A stretch of 64,000 nt of DNA, taken from Choristoneura fumiferana (lineage: Eukaryota > Arthropoda > Insecta > Lepidoptera > Tortricidae). The notes below the pieces were generated by a model. It saw nothing but the letters and a program-made list of their open reading frames with translations, was not told where the DNA came from and did no database searches. The position numbers and the translations under genes are program-made. Shown here one piece after another: positions 1 to 12,465 of the stretch (the stretch's first letter is position 1; each line of letters begins with the position of its first letter). The stretch lies in NCBI RefSeq assembly GCF_025370935.1, contig NC_133500.1, positions 4,705,487 through 4,769,486 on the forward strand, written 5' to 3'.

Positions 1-240
1 CAAACCGCTAGGCCACCATGGCTTTTACGTTTACTTTACTACATCTATTCATCGAGAGCTTATCATCATCATCATCATCATCCCAGCCTATACGTCCCAC
101 TGCTGGGCACAGGCCTCCTCTCAGAATAAGAGGGCTTGGGCCATAGTTCCCACGCGGGCCCAGTGCGGATTGGGAACTTCACACACACCATTGAATTGCT
201 TCGCAGGTTTGTGCAGGTTTCCTCACGAGAGCTTATACGA
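1..240 (-). repeat. SINE family A, one head end and one tail-to-body copy
   Basis: 1-26 is the tRNA-like head of a copy that starts outside the window. 60-235 is the body and (tca)n tail of another. Confidence 0.8.
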
Positions 241-1290
241 GTAAGTATTATGATAATGTCTCTTAATAGCGACTGTCGCTAAATTATCGCAAACTGTATG
301 ACGGGCGTCGCTTGTCGCCGCGCGAACTGAGTTTCGTGGTACCAGGCACTCAGTTATTGTCAAACGCGCGGCAAGTGAACAAAGGCGGCGACAAATAGCC
401 ATTTCGTTCTCGCTTTTCATTTTAGTGACCTAGTGTTATTTGCTGTTTTATACAACAGTTAATTGTTTAGAAATCGGTTAAAGTAACTACGGCCGTATTT
501 TTTGAATTAAGAACACCTAATTCTTATAATTTATTTTTCATCATCATCATCGTATCAGCCGTAGGACGTCCACTGAAGAACAAACACCTCCTCCATCTAC
601 AGGGTGATTCGAAAGACTCCTTATTGTACACCAGAAATAGTAAGCGATACAGAAAACAGATACATAGAGAGAAAATTACAAGGTAAGCAAAAGGGTTAGA
701 TGTTTTTTTTCATATTTTCCGGTTTTAAACTACTTTGTTATTACAGTCAAATATACATTTGTATGCGGAAAAGAACGCTCTACATAATACGATAAGTTTA
801 CGTTACGACAGCCCAAGTTAAAGTCTACATCATTTAGGTAGAGTCGATAACTGAGAAATCACTATGACAGGTCAAAAAAATGCCATGAAAATTCCGCTCT
901 CTGATGATCATGATGACGGAGCTCTGTATCTTCACCTCCAAGTCAGTTTGTATGTAACACCGTCACCATCTAAACTAAACGTTAATCCGAAACCAAACGG
1001 ATTATTCGTATTGACGATAGTCTACCAGAAAATGGTTTTAATCAGAATTACAGCTCACAAAGCAAATCTAATTTCGGGTGCGCGCGACTTCCACAAAATG
1101 CGGTTTGCCGAGCAAACGGCTAGAGCTGCGAGCATAGTGCTTAGAAGAGCGGGACAGAACAATACAGTACAAACGACCCGATAGTAAAGTGTTTATTAGT
1201 TGGCTAAATTTAATTATCCTCCAGTGTCCCCAACTTAGAGTATTTTACCCTAAATTGTGGGTATTTTTACGCGTTTTAAGGTAGAAAATT
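236..1290. other. No gene recognised
   Basis: GC-richer block at 280-400 and an RTE-type LINE tail remnant at 540-605 (catcatcg...gtccactg on +). The open frame at 864-1184 has no recognisable domain and no splice context. Confidence 0.5.
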
Positions 1291-1465
1291 CATCATCATC
1301 ACCATCCCAGCCTATATACGTCCCACTGCTGGGCACAGGCCTCCTCTCAGAACAAGAGGGCTTGGGCGATAGTTCCCACGCGGGCCCAGTGCGGATTGGG
1401 AACTTCACACGCACCATTGAATTGCTTCGCAGGTTTGTACAGGTTTCCTCACGATGTTTTCCTTC
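1291..1465 (-). repeat. SINE family A, head-less copy
   Basis: Tail and body of family A ending in the cctcacgatgttttccttca block; the tRNA-like head is missing. Confidence 0.85.
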
Positions 1466-1669
1466 AGATAGAAAATTATTAAGGGTAAAAGTTTTCGAAT
1501 AAAATGTACGGTTTCAAGAAAAAAAAAACTGCAGATGACATAGAAGCCAAGACTATTATGGATACATTCCAAGAATGTTTCGTAACGGCGTAGTAGTTCG
1601 CTATTACTATAAATCGCGTTTATTTGCTTTGTTTTATTTGAAAAAAATTAGGGTAAAAAAAGATCGCGG

Positions 1670-1770
1670 GATCGCGGTGGATGCGGAAAGCACAAGACCG
1701 GTCTGAGTGGAGAGCCTTGGGGGAGGCCTATGTCCAGCAGTGGACGTCTTTCGGCTGACATGATGAGGGT
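1670..1770 (+). repeat. RTE-type LINE 3' end
   Basis: The short end block gaggcctatgtccagcagtg followed by a short gat tail is the 3' terminus seen in other copies (18737, 27495, 36500, 56680). Confidence 0.7.
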
Positions 1771-1875
1771 AAAAAAATGCCTAATTTAGGGTATCGCGTA
1801 GCGTTAGGGTAAAAAGTAATCTAAGGTGGCAACACCGTTATCCTCCCTATACTGCAAGAAAGGGGATAGGAATAT

Positions 1876-2137
1876 AAATAAATATAAATATCACGGGACA
1901 ATTCACACCAATTGACCTAGTCCCAAAGTAAGCTTAGCAAAGCTTGTGTTATGGGTACTAAGCAACGGATAAATATAATTATATAGATGGATACATACTT
2001 AAATACATATTAAACACCCAAGACCCGAGAACAAACATTCGTATTTTTCATACTAATATCTGCCCCGACACGGGAATCGAACCCGGGACCTCAAGCTTCG
2101 TAGTCAGGTTCTCTAACCACTAGGCCATCTGGTCGTC
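1876..2137 (-). mobile_element. SINE family D (tRNA-headed)
   Basis: On the minus strand: gacgaccagatggcctagtg (A box) and gggttcgattcccg (B box), then a body with cccgagaacaaaca on + and an AT-rich tail. Confidence 0.75.
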
Positions 2138-2269
2138 AAAGGAAGGAAGGAAGCTCTGATTACACTATTCAAAATTTTAGTTACTAAATCATAGCATTTC
2201 AATCGTATCAGTGATGAACGTGTCGGATGCAATGCCGCCAGTATGGTCTTACTCGTATAACCTAACCTA

Positions 2270-2465
2270 ACCACCAAAAAGTTGGAAAACCCCGACTTTG
2301 TCACTTCAAAGTTCAATATCTCAAAAACGGCTAAACCTATTTTGATGAAACATGTCTAGAAAACCTGCTTTCAAATAAAAAATTGCATTCAAATCGGTCA
2401 ACCCGTTTAAGAGCTACGGTGCCACAGACAGACAGACAGACACACATAGTGGTCAAACTTATAAT
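2270..2465 (-). repeat. Repeat family F
   Basis: Family F consensus features: aaaaacggctaaacc, caaataaaaaattgcattca and a gacagaca run. Other copies lie throughout the window. Confidence 0.8.
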
Positions 2466-2664
2466 AATAATAATAATTTATTTGATTTATAAAGACAACA
2501 TAGATCTTATTTTTGTTAGTAGCAATCTTAAAAATAATGTTAGTATTTAAAAACTAGCTTGGATTTTACTCTTAAAATACTTTCGTTTGAAAACAGGACA
2601 ACAGGATAATCAGCTATCGTCTTCAAGATGCTGTTTTGGCTGCTCCTTATTCTGCACCCCTCCC

Positions 2665-2835
2665 TTAAACGTGTTTACCGATTTGAATGCGGTTTTTTAT
2701 TTGAAAGCAGGTTTTCTAGCGATAGTTCTTAGACATGTTTCATCAAAATCGGTTTAGCCGTTTTTGAGATATTGAACTTTAAAATGACAATATCGGGGGT
2801 TTTCCACCTTTTTGTTGGTTCGGTTATTAAATCGC
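2665..2835 (+). repeat. Repeat family F, opposite to 2270-2465
   Basis: Same family in plus orientation, 200 bp away from the minus copy; an aataataataatt-type element lies between them at 2461-2530. Confidence 0.8.
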
Positions 2836-2839
2836 TCCG

Positions 2840-4900
2840 CTTAACCTTAGAGGCACTGCCTTAATGTTGTCCTAAAATTTCTTATTCATGTCGATAAACG
2901 GAATATTACATTTATTTAAATCGTTTCTATCTTCTTTACAAGTATTACTGAATTACATAAATGATTATCTCTGTTATTGTAGGTTTGGAAATGTTCTTCA
3001 TAATCATTTTTAGTATCTTACGCGTATTGCCATAAGTTATTTATTAATAAATAAAAAAATCAGTACGAACTATTTTTACGTCCTGGCACTTTTGACATGC
3101 ACTTAAAAAATTGTTTTCCTACTTACCTCCATTTAATTTGCGGCTAGTAAAATTGTAAGAGATATGCGAGCGAGCGAGCGAGCATTAGCGAGGTCTCTCT
3201 CCAATCAGATGTAATGCCTGGGGACTGAAGACCGAATTAAGAGCCTAAGAGAGATTTCTTGCAAGGGCGGCAACGCTTCTGCAATTCTGCAGTGTGATGG
3301 TTGTGAGAATGTCAATGGACAGTAATCATTTTTAACATCAGGTGAACCGTCTGTTCGTTTGTCTGCTAACATAAAAAAACAATAAATTAAAAAAAGCAAA
3401 AACCCGACTGCCTTAAAAAATACTACAAAGAAGAAAACAAGCCTAGTGGGCTAGAACTTTGTTAAGTATCTAACTTAAAGTTCAACAGTCGGGACCCATT
3501 AGGTAAGAATTTTTGAGCGTCACGATTTAAATTTCAACGCGTCATTTTTTTTCGGAATAAATAAGGAACACAAAATTCTAATGAAACACTAGCTATTGTT
3601 TGCAACTCCGTCTGCAAATAATTATTTCATCGTTTTACTACGGGACCTAATAAATTTTCCGAAAAAACTATTCTAAATCCTTTCCAGGATCTCAAGCGGA
3701 CGTAGCGGAACCATAGAACTCTAAAAATGATAAAATACTTGCTGGACTATGCAGATAGAGGTGTAGATTTCATGAAAATTGGGTCTTATCGATAATATTA
3801 TTCATCGCCAGTGTCCCATCCCTAGTCAAAGTGAAGACTTGGTAGCGTTAGATCTCGACTGAGGAATTTTGAGTCACAGCAAACCTAATATACGACGTAG
3901 TGCGAGGGACAAGTGTGATGCGAGGGACAAAAGGGGAAGGACGTTATTCGGATCACCCAGTTTATATAACTACCTACTAGTTTTTACTCGCGGCTTCGCA
4001 CGCGTTAATCATAAGATCCACTAGATGGATTGATTGAAAGTAACGGTTACTTAAGGTAAATGTCCCAATCGCCCACCCCACCAATCCTTGACATTTCAGC
4101 CTTATTTTAAATAAGAATACGAACATTGATGTAACGCTGGAACCGTGTTTAATATCACTACTAGTATCATTTATGATTCCCATGTCAAAGTATTCATTTA
4201 TTCAATCACTACTTTTTAAAAATGGCATCAGTCTTTGCTAATATGTGCTTCAAAGAGAACGTGATCTACTATTCTTATATGTTTGATTAAGGACTTCATG
4301 CAGTTTATGTGGATTTAACTATTCACTGAAATACTGTTTCATTCAGTTGCTAAGTGTACTAACTATTTATTTTGTGTGTGTTTTATGGATAAATCTCCTT
4401 CTATTTACAATTTAAAAGGCACTCCTATGTCAAACATTCCTTCAATCGATTTTTATGAATCTTAAGATCACAAGTTAGGCCTTTATCTCCAATCAAGACA
4501 TTTCAAACGGTCGTTTGAGTAGTCTTTGACATGGGTGTCAAAGACTCTTTTTCTATGGGGACCCAGTATTCGACAGGTATGTATTTAGGTGTCAAATACT
4601 ATAGGTCGTAACTGGTGTCAACAATTGGTTACAGATATATATAAAAATAAATAAATACATAGCTTAATTTTAAAGTTTGCTATATGATTAACGACAAACC
4701 GCTCAACATTTTGATATATCTGTGTATTGGTAAGACTAATATATTTTAAGTTATTCAACGAAATGTGTGATTTTCCGTTTAAAAGTGTCTACCACTGAGG
4801 CATTTTCCTTAGTTACGTTACATTAGACACAACACCTAACATCTGGTAGCACAGTGAACGGTTGTGTTGCTGACCTCTGGATGAGTTCGAAATGCGTCAG
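2840..4900. other. No gene; old repeat fragments
   Basis: (CGAG)n at 3168-3183, a LINE tail remnant at about 3257-3385 (ends near gtctgttcgtttgtctg), half of a foldback element at 3396-3505 (aacccgactgcc ... gttcaacagtcgggaccc), and AT-rich unique sequence from 4200. Confidence 0.5.
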
Positions 4901-4991
4901 CGCGTCAGGTGGTTATAGTTGGATTTGTGTGATATGTGTGTGTTCTTACAGTGTGAAGGTGGAGGAACTGCATGAACTCATTTGTTGCATA

Positions 4992-5267
4992 TACCGGGTG
5001 GGCCCTGTTACAGGAGCAAAAAATTAAAACACAGGTTCTGCTACTCAAATGGAACTACTTTAGTTTTTTTTTATTTGACTGGATGGCAAACGAGCAAGTG
5101 GGACTCCTGATGGTAAGAGATCACCACCGCCCATAAAAATCTGCAACAGCAGGGGTATTGCAGTTGCGTTGCCAACCTCGAGGCCTAAGATGGGATAGCT
5201 CAAGTGCCAGTAATTTCACCGGCTGTCTTACTGTCCACACCGAAACACAACCAACAGCAGCAGCAGC

Positions 5268-5301
<34 letters not shown>

Positions 5302-5656
5302 GTATAGGGGGCAAACGAGCAGGCGGATCGCCTGATGGTAAGCGATTACCGTCGCCCATGGACACCTGCAACACCAGAAGAGTCACAAGTGCGCAAGTGC
5401 AGTTCCGCAACTTTCAAGAATTAAGTAAGTAACATTATGTTTATTCCAAAAAAATACTTAAATGGTATTTTCAATGTACGGCATCCAATAGCCTAAATGA
5501 CATCGCCTGTCACGTAACAAAATTACGGATTTGTCAATACTATATTAAAAATCATAATACAAGTTATTTTCAAAAGTTGTAGAACTAAAGTAGTTCAAGA
5601 TGAAGAGTGGAAGCTGTGGTTTAATTTTTTGCTCCTGTTACAGGGCCCACCTTGTA
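4992..5656. mobile_element. TIR DNA element of 665 bp with SINE/LINE insertions inside
   Basis: Ends are about 75-bp inverted repeats: ggtgggccctgttacaggag at the left and its near complement at the right, both followed by caaaaaattaaa and further in by gaactactttag. The host site has a TA (or TATA) duplication. No transposase frame. Interior holds a family-B copy (5063-5268) and a LINE tail with T-run (5269-5400). Confidence 0.82.
5063..5400 (-). repeat. Family-B retroposon followed by CR1-like LINE tail
   Basis: Family B starts after a T-run with ggatggcaaacgagcaagtg. It stops at a CAG run, then a 30-T tract and a different tail with ggcaaacgagcaggcggatc. Confidence 0.75.
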
Positions 5657-6180
5657 TATACATAGCTATCGTAAGGTCGTGGGTGAGCAAAGTTATTGTT
5701 TATAGGTGATTGTACACAACTGTAGAACTAACATATTAAAACGAAGATCAAAAGTTACCTTAAGAAATGGCGTTAAAATACAGAAAATTAACTTTATCTC
5801 TTGCTGACAGGAAAAAAGGGTGGCATCCGTCTTCTAGCAAAAAGAGGGCATTACTTAGTCAACTGTCCCATTAGGCGGACTTAAGGCTAACGTCCGGCGA
5901 TTTGTTACAGGACACTTTAATTCTATTGCTTAGATAAATGATGAGGAAAAATTAAGTGCGGCTTAACCGACGTGGGAGAGGGCGATTAGGAAAATCCGAC
6001 TCGATAAAGCTAGGCTGTGAGATTTGGGATTGTGCATTAGTTTTGTCGTTACCAGCGTTGTTTGATTTTTAGGATTCCGTAGTTTTTTTATCTACTAGCG
6101 ACCCGTCTGGCTTCGCACGGGTGCAACTTTAAAAAAAAATCTAAAAATCTGACCTATAAACTATAAACAAGATACTTAAC

Positions 6181-6313
6181 CCGTTTCACCGTCCATTGAT
6201 TAAATTTAATTGATGGATAAATGTGATGCCATCTCTGTTTGTTTTGTTCGAATAGACTGAGACGGCATCACATTTATCCGTCAAATAAAATTAATCAATG
6301 GGTGGTGAAACAT
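6181..6313. mobile_element. Palindromic MITE, family P
   Basis: Near-perfect hairpin: tttcaccgtccattgatt ... gataaatgtgatgcc, a short loop (gttttgttcgaa), and the complement back to the other end. Confidence 0.85.
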
Positions 6314-6515
6314 ATCTGAAACAATATCTAAAAACGGCTCACCCGATTTTGATACAACATGTCTAAGAACCATCGCTAGAAATTCTGCTTTCAAATAAAA
6401 TAAACCGCATTCAAATCGGTCTACCCGTTTAAGAGCTACGGTGCCACAGACAGATACACAGACACACATAGCGGTCAAACTTATAACACCCCTCTTTTTG
6501 CGTCCGGGGTTAACA
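6305..6515 (-). repeat. Repeat family F
   Basis: Abuts the family-P hairpin; ends in tctttttgcgtccggggtt. Confidence 0.78.
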
Positions 6516-7690
6516 ATAATAGGCGCATAAAAATAGAAGGACCTGGATTGGTATAGGGGATGAAAGTTTATAAGCTGGAAGTTCGTCGCCGCCGAAGATA
6601 AAACCATGAAACTTGGCATTTAGGCACTTAATAAGAAATAAATCGATATTTGTTTGAGCTTTGTTGAAAATTCTACCTGCGAGGGGATGAAAGTTTATAT
6701 AGAAGGTCGTCATTATCGTAGATAAATCGATGAATCCTTATTAAACTTACCATTTCGGCACGTGATAAGAAGTAAATGGATATTTGTACGCGCGTTATAA
6801 TAATTCAACAACCCGTTGTTTTTATTATTTTATCGGATATTAAAATTAAGTATCATATATTAATTAAATATATTAAGAAATAAATTTGCGGTCGCAACCG
6901 TATTTTATAAAAATCATGAGATATCGTACACTACCTAACTTCTTACTAAAAGCAAAATAGATAACCAAATATCTTTGAGGTGCATTAAGATGCGATCACT
7001 TAATACCAAAATTAAACTGGAACCAAATTTGCATGTACGTTTTTTTTCACAGTTTTCATATCATCTCAATATCTAGATAAGCGAAAATGATAACTACGAT
7101 GTTTCTATCTTTCTAAGCTATTTTGCGTCTTTTTAAACATTTAAGACAAAAATTAAACATTTATTTTTAACGTTTTAATACTAATGTATATCTTGGTAGT
7201 TAAAAATCGTAACTGTAATTTTTGTTTATTAATAGGTTATTGTGTAGTTATTTTTTTGCCAATAGACGTGTCTGTCAACTTGAAAGTCTTTTAGCGACAT
7301 ATTCATTTTGATATGAACTTGTTTAAAAATTGATAGACCACTTATTTGGCTGATGATACATCACACTGGTGGAAACGCAGTCTTTGAGATATTGAACTTT
7401 GAAATTACCATGTAAGGGCTTTTTGCAACATTTCTAATTTGCTTAGCTTATGTAAACTCTTTACTGTACAAAAGAAAAGAAACGAAATACAATACAAATA
7501 TTCCTTCCACTTCTCATGCTCGTAAAGTTCGTGTTTATGCTGGATCTAGGCAACATAAATTGACCTTTTATGCTCTAGTGCATAAAGTAAAATCTTCGTC
7601 TAAGACCAAGACCAATTAGGTGTAAACAGCCACAAACAAAGAAGTTTCTTCATATTTTTTTTATAATTTTTAATTTATATAAAACAAAAA
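6515..7690. other. No gene; AT-rich
   Basis: A pair of related blocks at 6560-6640 and 6680-6780 (both with aggggatgaaagtttata). Nothing else recognised. Confidence 0.5.
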
Positions 7691-7985
7691 AACCATCAAA
7701 TCAATCAAAATAAATCAATAAAACTAAAAAATTATAATTATAATAGTAATTCGTGAACAATAAAAGCTACATAGTACATGAACAATTGTTTCCACTGTTG
7801 TTATTTCATTTCGTCGCCATCGAAGTGAATAGCAGAGTGTAAAACTTGAGCATTAAACCCATTTTTCCCTCGACCGTGTCTATCCACTCTCGCCGTACCG
7901 GCTCGGGTGGCCATTTGAACTTCTCGGGTAAAATGGCTCGTTTTATGCTCTTGTTGTACAATCTACTATTACTTATTGCACACCA
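7690..7985 (-). repeat. Repeat family M
   Basis: About 290 bp with gaacaattgtttccactgtt, tctatccactctcgccgtac and gttgtacaatctactatta; repeated at 42065-42330 and, inverted, 62575-62830. The short open frame inside is not conserved as protein. Confidence 0.7.
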
Positions 7986-8665
7986 CAAACCAATAAAATA
8001 GTTTTATGTATATAGAGACAAAATGCAGGGTATTCTAATGCAGGATATCGCTTGAAAGCGATATCTTCCAGACAACCATTTATTTCGTGTTCATATTACT
8101 TGATAACATGTTCAATAAAAGCCATTGTTTTGTATTTTAATCCGCATCACATAAACATGGCGGCGCTCACCATTAAACCTTCCCCGTTAGCTACAACTAA
8201 CCAGTTTAACTTAATTAGAGCTAATTCTGTAGTTAACCGGAGCATCCCGGGGTTCTTTGACTAACGTCTAACTGTTTACGTTAGTCTGATTGAATTCGAA
8301 ATGTGATGTGATTAATTGAGATTAAGTTTAATCGAAGTGGTTTAGTTAATCGAGGTTAAGTTAAAAGTTAAAGGAATAAGACACGGCTGGTCTAAGTTTT
8401 GTTCTTAGAAGATCTAAGAAAGTTATTGTAACAGGCGTTATTTTGCGGAGGTCAATTTTCTACTCTACTCTCTCTTTTTTTACTCTTATTTTTAATCTGT
8501 TCTATATTGTATTCTTATCTGTATTGTTTTATTGTTACTGACTGCAAATAAATATTTTCCTTTCTTTCTTTCTATATGAATGAACTAAAAGAATATTTAT
8601 TTATTTGTACTTACATTGAAAAGAAAATAATACATATCAATAAAAATAAAAATAACCTAAACGTA
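7985..8665. other. No gene
   Basis: A cttt microsatellite at 8555-8574; otherwise unrecognised AT-rich sequence. Confidence 0.45.
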
Positions 8666-8667
8666 AA

Positions 8668-8886
8668 ATCCATACTAATTATAAATGCGAAAGTGTGTGT
8701 TTGTATGTTTGACCGTCTTTCACGTCGAAGCGGAGCGATGGATCCACGTGATTTTTGGCATAGAGATAGTTTATGGGCCAAAGACTGACATTATGCTACT
8801 TTTAATTCAGGAAAAATGCACAGTGCCCGAGGGAAAAGCGCGCGATAACCGGATTCCACGCGGGCGAAGCCGCGGGCAAAAGCTAG
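8668..8886 (+). repeat. Repeat family E
   Basis: Starts taattataaatgcgaaagtg and ends gcgggcaaaagctagt; second copy 39005-39236. Confidence 0.75.
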
Positions 8887-9171
8887 TACACAAATATACT
8901 TACGCGTTTATAATACTAGGGTTAAACGTTAGAATAACTTCTTACCGACCCCTAACCCGAGAACTCGTAAGTTCGTAAGTTAAACTCTAAAGTGCGATTT
9001 AGTTTAATACCTGGCAAATAGAGTTTAGTAGTTACGGAAAGAAGTAGATACGTGTTTGCAAAAGTTTAGCTTCTGTTGGAATTTTGTAATAAGATTTTGT
9101 TCCATCCCGGAAAGATGTGAAAAAGCAGTATAATGCATGATACAGTGTGTTACCGGAAGCCGGGCTTTTTT

Positions 9172-9415
9172 TAACCCCCGACGCAAAAAGAGGGGTGTTA
9201 TAAGTTTGACCGCTATGTGTGTCTGTTTGTCTGTCTGTGGCACCGTAGCTCTTAAACGGGCGGACCGATTTGAATGCGGTTTTTTATTTGAAAGCAGGTT
9301 TTCTAGCGATGGTTCTTAGACACGTTTTATCAAAATCGGTTCAGCTGTTTTTGAGATGTTGAACTTTGAAGTGACAATGTCGTGGGTTTTCCAACTTTTT
9401 ATTGGTTAGGTTAGG
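9172..9415 (+). repeat. Repeat family F, full-looking copy
   Basis: Begins aacccccgacgcaaaaagag and runs to ttttattggttaggttagg. Confidence 0.82.
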
Positions 9416-10040
9416 TTAGTTTCCTGTCGTTAAAAAAAAGGTTATTATATTAAGGGAGGTTAAATTTACGTATTTCTGTAACTTAGCCATGACATTAATT
9501 TAATTAATAAACTAAAATGTTCAATAATTCAAGCTCGTATCGCACACAAACATCTATTACTAAAATTAGATAGTTAAAGTCTATACAAATTGCTTTGTTA
9601 ATGACAGATTCATATGAGTATGACAGATGACAGAGCCAGAACTATTTCAACTTTTGGCCACCATGAGCGCTGCGTTCGATTTCATCACCCCCACCTAGTA
9701 CTTCGCACCCTACCAATACCTAAGAAAAAACATTTCTTTCTACATCGCATCGCATTTTCTTAAAGAAATTCTAGCCTATTCTTAGCGCTAGCTCTAGATT
9801 TTAGCTCCAGGAACCATAGTGCTTAAGTCAAAAGGAGTCAGAAATTCTCGGATAAAATCTAGCCTTTGAAATATACCAGCTAACACGACGTGCATAAATA
9901 TACATAAATATAGTATATCGCACCGGAAGACGCAGTAAATGCGTGAGAAAAGCAGTAATGCAATTTTTTCTGGTCGATCTAAGTACCGTATGTTTTGCAA
10001 CTAACATTACTCTATTTTAACTTTAACCAACATTAAGTAG
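9415..10040. other. No gene recognised
   Basis: AT-rich, no repeat family recognised. Confidence 0.45.
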
Positions 10041-10365
10041 CCGCCGTGGTGTGTGCTCCGGGAGGAAGGGCTACGAATTAGTCCGAAACATGTCGAGGTA
10101 AACTCCGTTAAAGACGTGAGTAATCCGATTTGTTTCACTACGACCTGTTGCCAGCGACTCCGTCCGCGTAGAATTCGTTTATCGCTATCCTGCGGGAACT
10201 ATGCATTTTTCCGGGATAAAAACTATCTTATACCCTTCTTCGTAACTCTAACTATCCGTATACCGAATTTCATCTAAATCGGTTCAGCGGATTAGACGTG
10301 AAGAGGTAAAAAAAAACAACTAAACATGCTTACAAACTTACGAATTTATAATATTAGTAGGATGG
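10040..10365 (+). repeat. Family I block followed by retroposon family J
   Basis: 10040-10130 carries the ccgaaacatgtcgag signature. 10150-10365 has ccgggataaaaactatc, aaatcggttcagcggatt and ends in aatttataatattagtagga, a widespread insect retroposon tail. Confidence 0.65.
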
Positions 10366-10577
10366 GATAGTGGTGTGTTTTATCCGACCTAAGCCGCGTC
10401 TCTCAGTGGGCTAAAGCGTAAAACACACAGGACGGCTGCGGCGTCCACGCACAACCCGCCCCGCGATCGGCGTCGGTGTGATGTTGCTCATATTTTAGAT
10501 GTTTTGTACTTCTACCAGATAACATGGAAACTGTAACAGAATGTTCCACCATGTCAACAAAAATGTGCCCACGTAAA

Positions 10578-10877
10578 TCATCTCAGCCTATATACGTCCC
10601 ACTGCCGGACACAGGCGTTCTCTCAGAACAAGAGGGCTTAGGCCATAGTTCCCACGCGGGCCCAGTGCAGATTGGGAACTTAACACGCACCATTGAATTG
10701 CTTCGCAGGTTTGTGCAAGTTTCCACACGAAGTTTTCCTTCATCGCAAAGCTTATGGTAAATTTCAAATGTAATTCCGCACGTGAATTTCGAAAAATCAG
10801 ATGTGCGAGCCGGGGTTTGAACCCACGGCCCTCTGCTTGAGAGGCGATAGCTCAAACCGCTAGGCCACCACGGCTTC
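10578..10877 (-). mobile_element. SINE family A, full length
   Basis: Complete from tail (cagcctatatacgtcccact) to tRNA-like head; on the minus strand the A box is tggtggcctagcggtttga and the B box gggttcaaacccc. Confidence 0.88.
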
Positions 10878-10924
10878 CCCGCGTAAATCAAATAAAAAAA
10901 CTCTCTAATAATGATTTACGCGTC

Positions 10925-11060
10925 AGTGTAGTGTGGTGGTGGTGATGGATGGGTTTGTGTGATTTGTGTGTGTTCTTACAGTGTGGAGGTGGAGGAACTG
11001 CATGAACACGCATATTTTGCATAAGCTTAGCTATCGTAAGGTCGCGGGTGAGCAAGGAAA
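10925..11060 (+). repeat. Repeat family H
   Basis: Uninterrupted version of the site that is split at 4900-5720. Confidence 0.75.
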
Positions 11061-11443
11061 TTCTTTTAGTTCTCTAATAATGACCTCACTCTGATGAACC
11101 ACACATTGTGATACTGCGTCGCCTCTACCCACTGTGGCAGCCAAGGCGTCAAGTGCATATATTACCCCGCTCCGTTCGTATGCAGAGCTTGTTTTGCGTT
11201 CACTATTCCGAAGTTTGGCGGGTGAAATATTACATGTTTTAGGTTAAGGGGAATCAGGAGTGGCCGGTTAATTTAGACCGGATACCCAAGTATACTCAGC
11301 GGCACAAAATTTGACCCACTCTACATACAAAATTACCTATTATTGCATACATTTGGGGGCCAGATTTTTTGCCGGTCAGTATACTTAGAGCAGACAACCA
11401 GTTGTTGATATTTTTGACGGTGGTGTTTCATCATGCAGTTTAC

Positions 11444-12465
11444 TTTTAAGGGTTCCATACCCAAAGGGTGCCAACGGAACCCTATTACTGAGACTCTGTC
11501 TGTCTGTCTGTCCGTCCGTCTGTCACAGGGCTCTATAATAATAATAATTCATTTATTTATTCAGACAACAAAGATCCATATATTATTAGTGGTTTACTTA
11601 TAACTATCTCTTAAGCCGTAATAGTTAGAGGCTTAAAAATTACACAGATTATGTATAAGCATTACTGTGCCCGCTATAACACCAACTACTAAAAACAGAA
11701 TAAAATAAATATTTATCCACATGCATATCATAACTTCCCTATTATATGTTCAGAAACGACTATCAAATGGCCTTTATTAAGAAACCTGGTATCTGCGGGT
11801 GCATCTTAATGTTCACATTAAAGTATCCGTAATACTTTTTTTTAACAATGCATTATCTGTACATATTGTAGAAAACTTATGACATGCATGTAGATAATAA
11901 TTATTATTCAAAGTCAAAGTCAAAGTCAGTCAAAGTCAAAGTCAAAGTCAAAGTCAAAGTCAAAGTCAAAGTCAAAGTCAAAGTCAAAGTCAAAATACAG
12001 GCCATATCTGAACATATTATAGAAAACTTATGATATGCATGTAGATAAAGTTATGTATGCGGCTATACATAATTAGGCATTAAAACACTCGTGTGATCTT
12101 ATTATGAAACTCGCCTTCGGCTCGTTTCATAAAACCACACTCGTACTTTAATGTCTCTCATTATGCACCAGCCATAAATAAATAAATAACTATTAAGGGG
12201 GGCTCACATACTACAAACGTGATTGTTTTGCCGTTTTTTGCGTGATATTAATAACAGCAACAGGTAGACGCTTGAAATATTCACAGAATCTTTAGTTGTA
12301 TAATCACTATCAAAATAAAATAATAAAATAAAATAAATATTTTAGGGGGCTCCCATACAACAAACTTGATTTTTTGCCGTTTCTTTGCTAATGTCTAATG
12401 TTGTATTAGATAACGGTACGGAACCCTTCGTGCGAGTCCGACTCACACTTTGCTGGTTTTTAAGT
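11444..12465 (+). repeat. Composite repeat with hexamer array
   Basis: Outer parts are a K-like element (agggttccatacccaaagg ... cggaacccttcgtgcgagtc). The middle is filled by an aataataattcatttattt element and a tandem (agtcaa)n array at 11909-11994. Short frames here are repeat-derived. Confidence 0.6.
11909..11994. repeat. Tandem hexamer array (AGTCAA), about 14 copies
   Basis: Regular 6-bp period with a single shortened unit near 11930. Confidence 0.93.

Larger units (their letters stand above)
4900..5720 (+). repeat. Repeat family H, split by a TIR element
   Basis: Family H (tgtgtgttcttacagtgtg, ggaactgcatgaac, then agctatcgtaaggtcg) is intact at 10925-11060 and 57430-57560 but here is separated by 665 bp. 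Confidence 0.8.

Noticed and set aside
864..1184. 106-codon open frame on +
   Set aside because: No recognisable domain, no splice context, ordinary composition; likely chance.
10583..10891. 102-codon frame on -
   Set aside because: Reads straight through a family-A SINE.
11909..11994. CRISPR-like array
   Set aside because: Uninterrupted 6-bp tandem repeat without spacers, in a eukaryotic genome.
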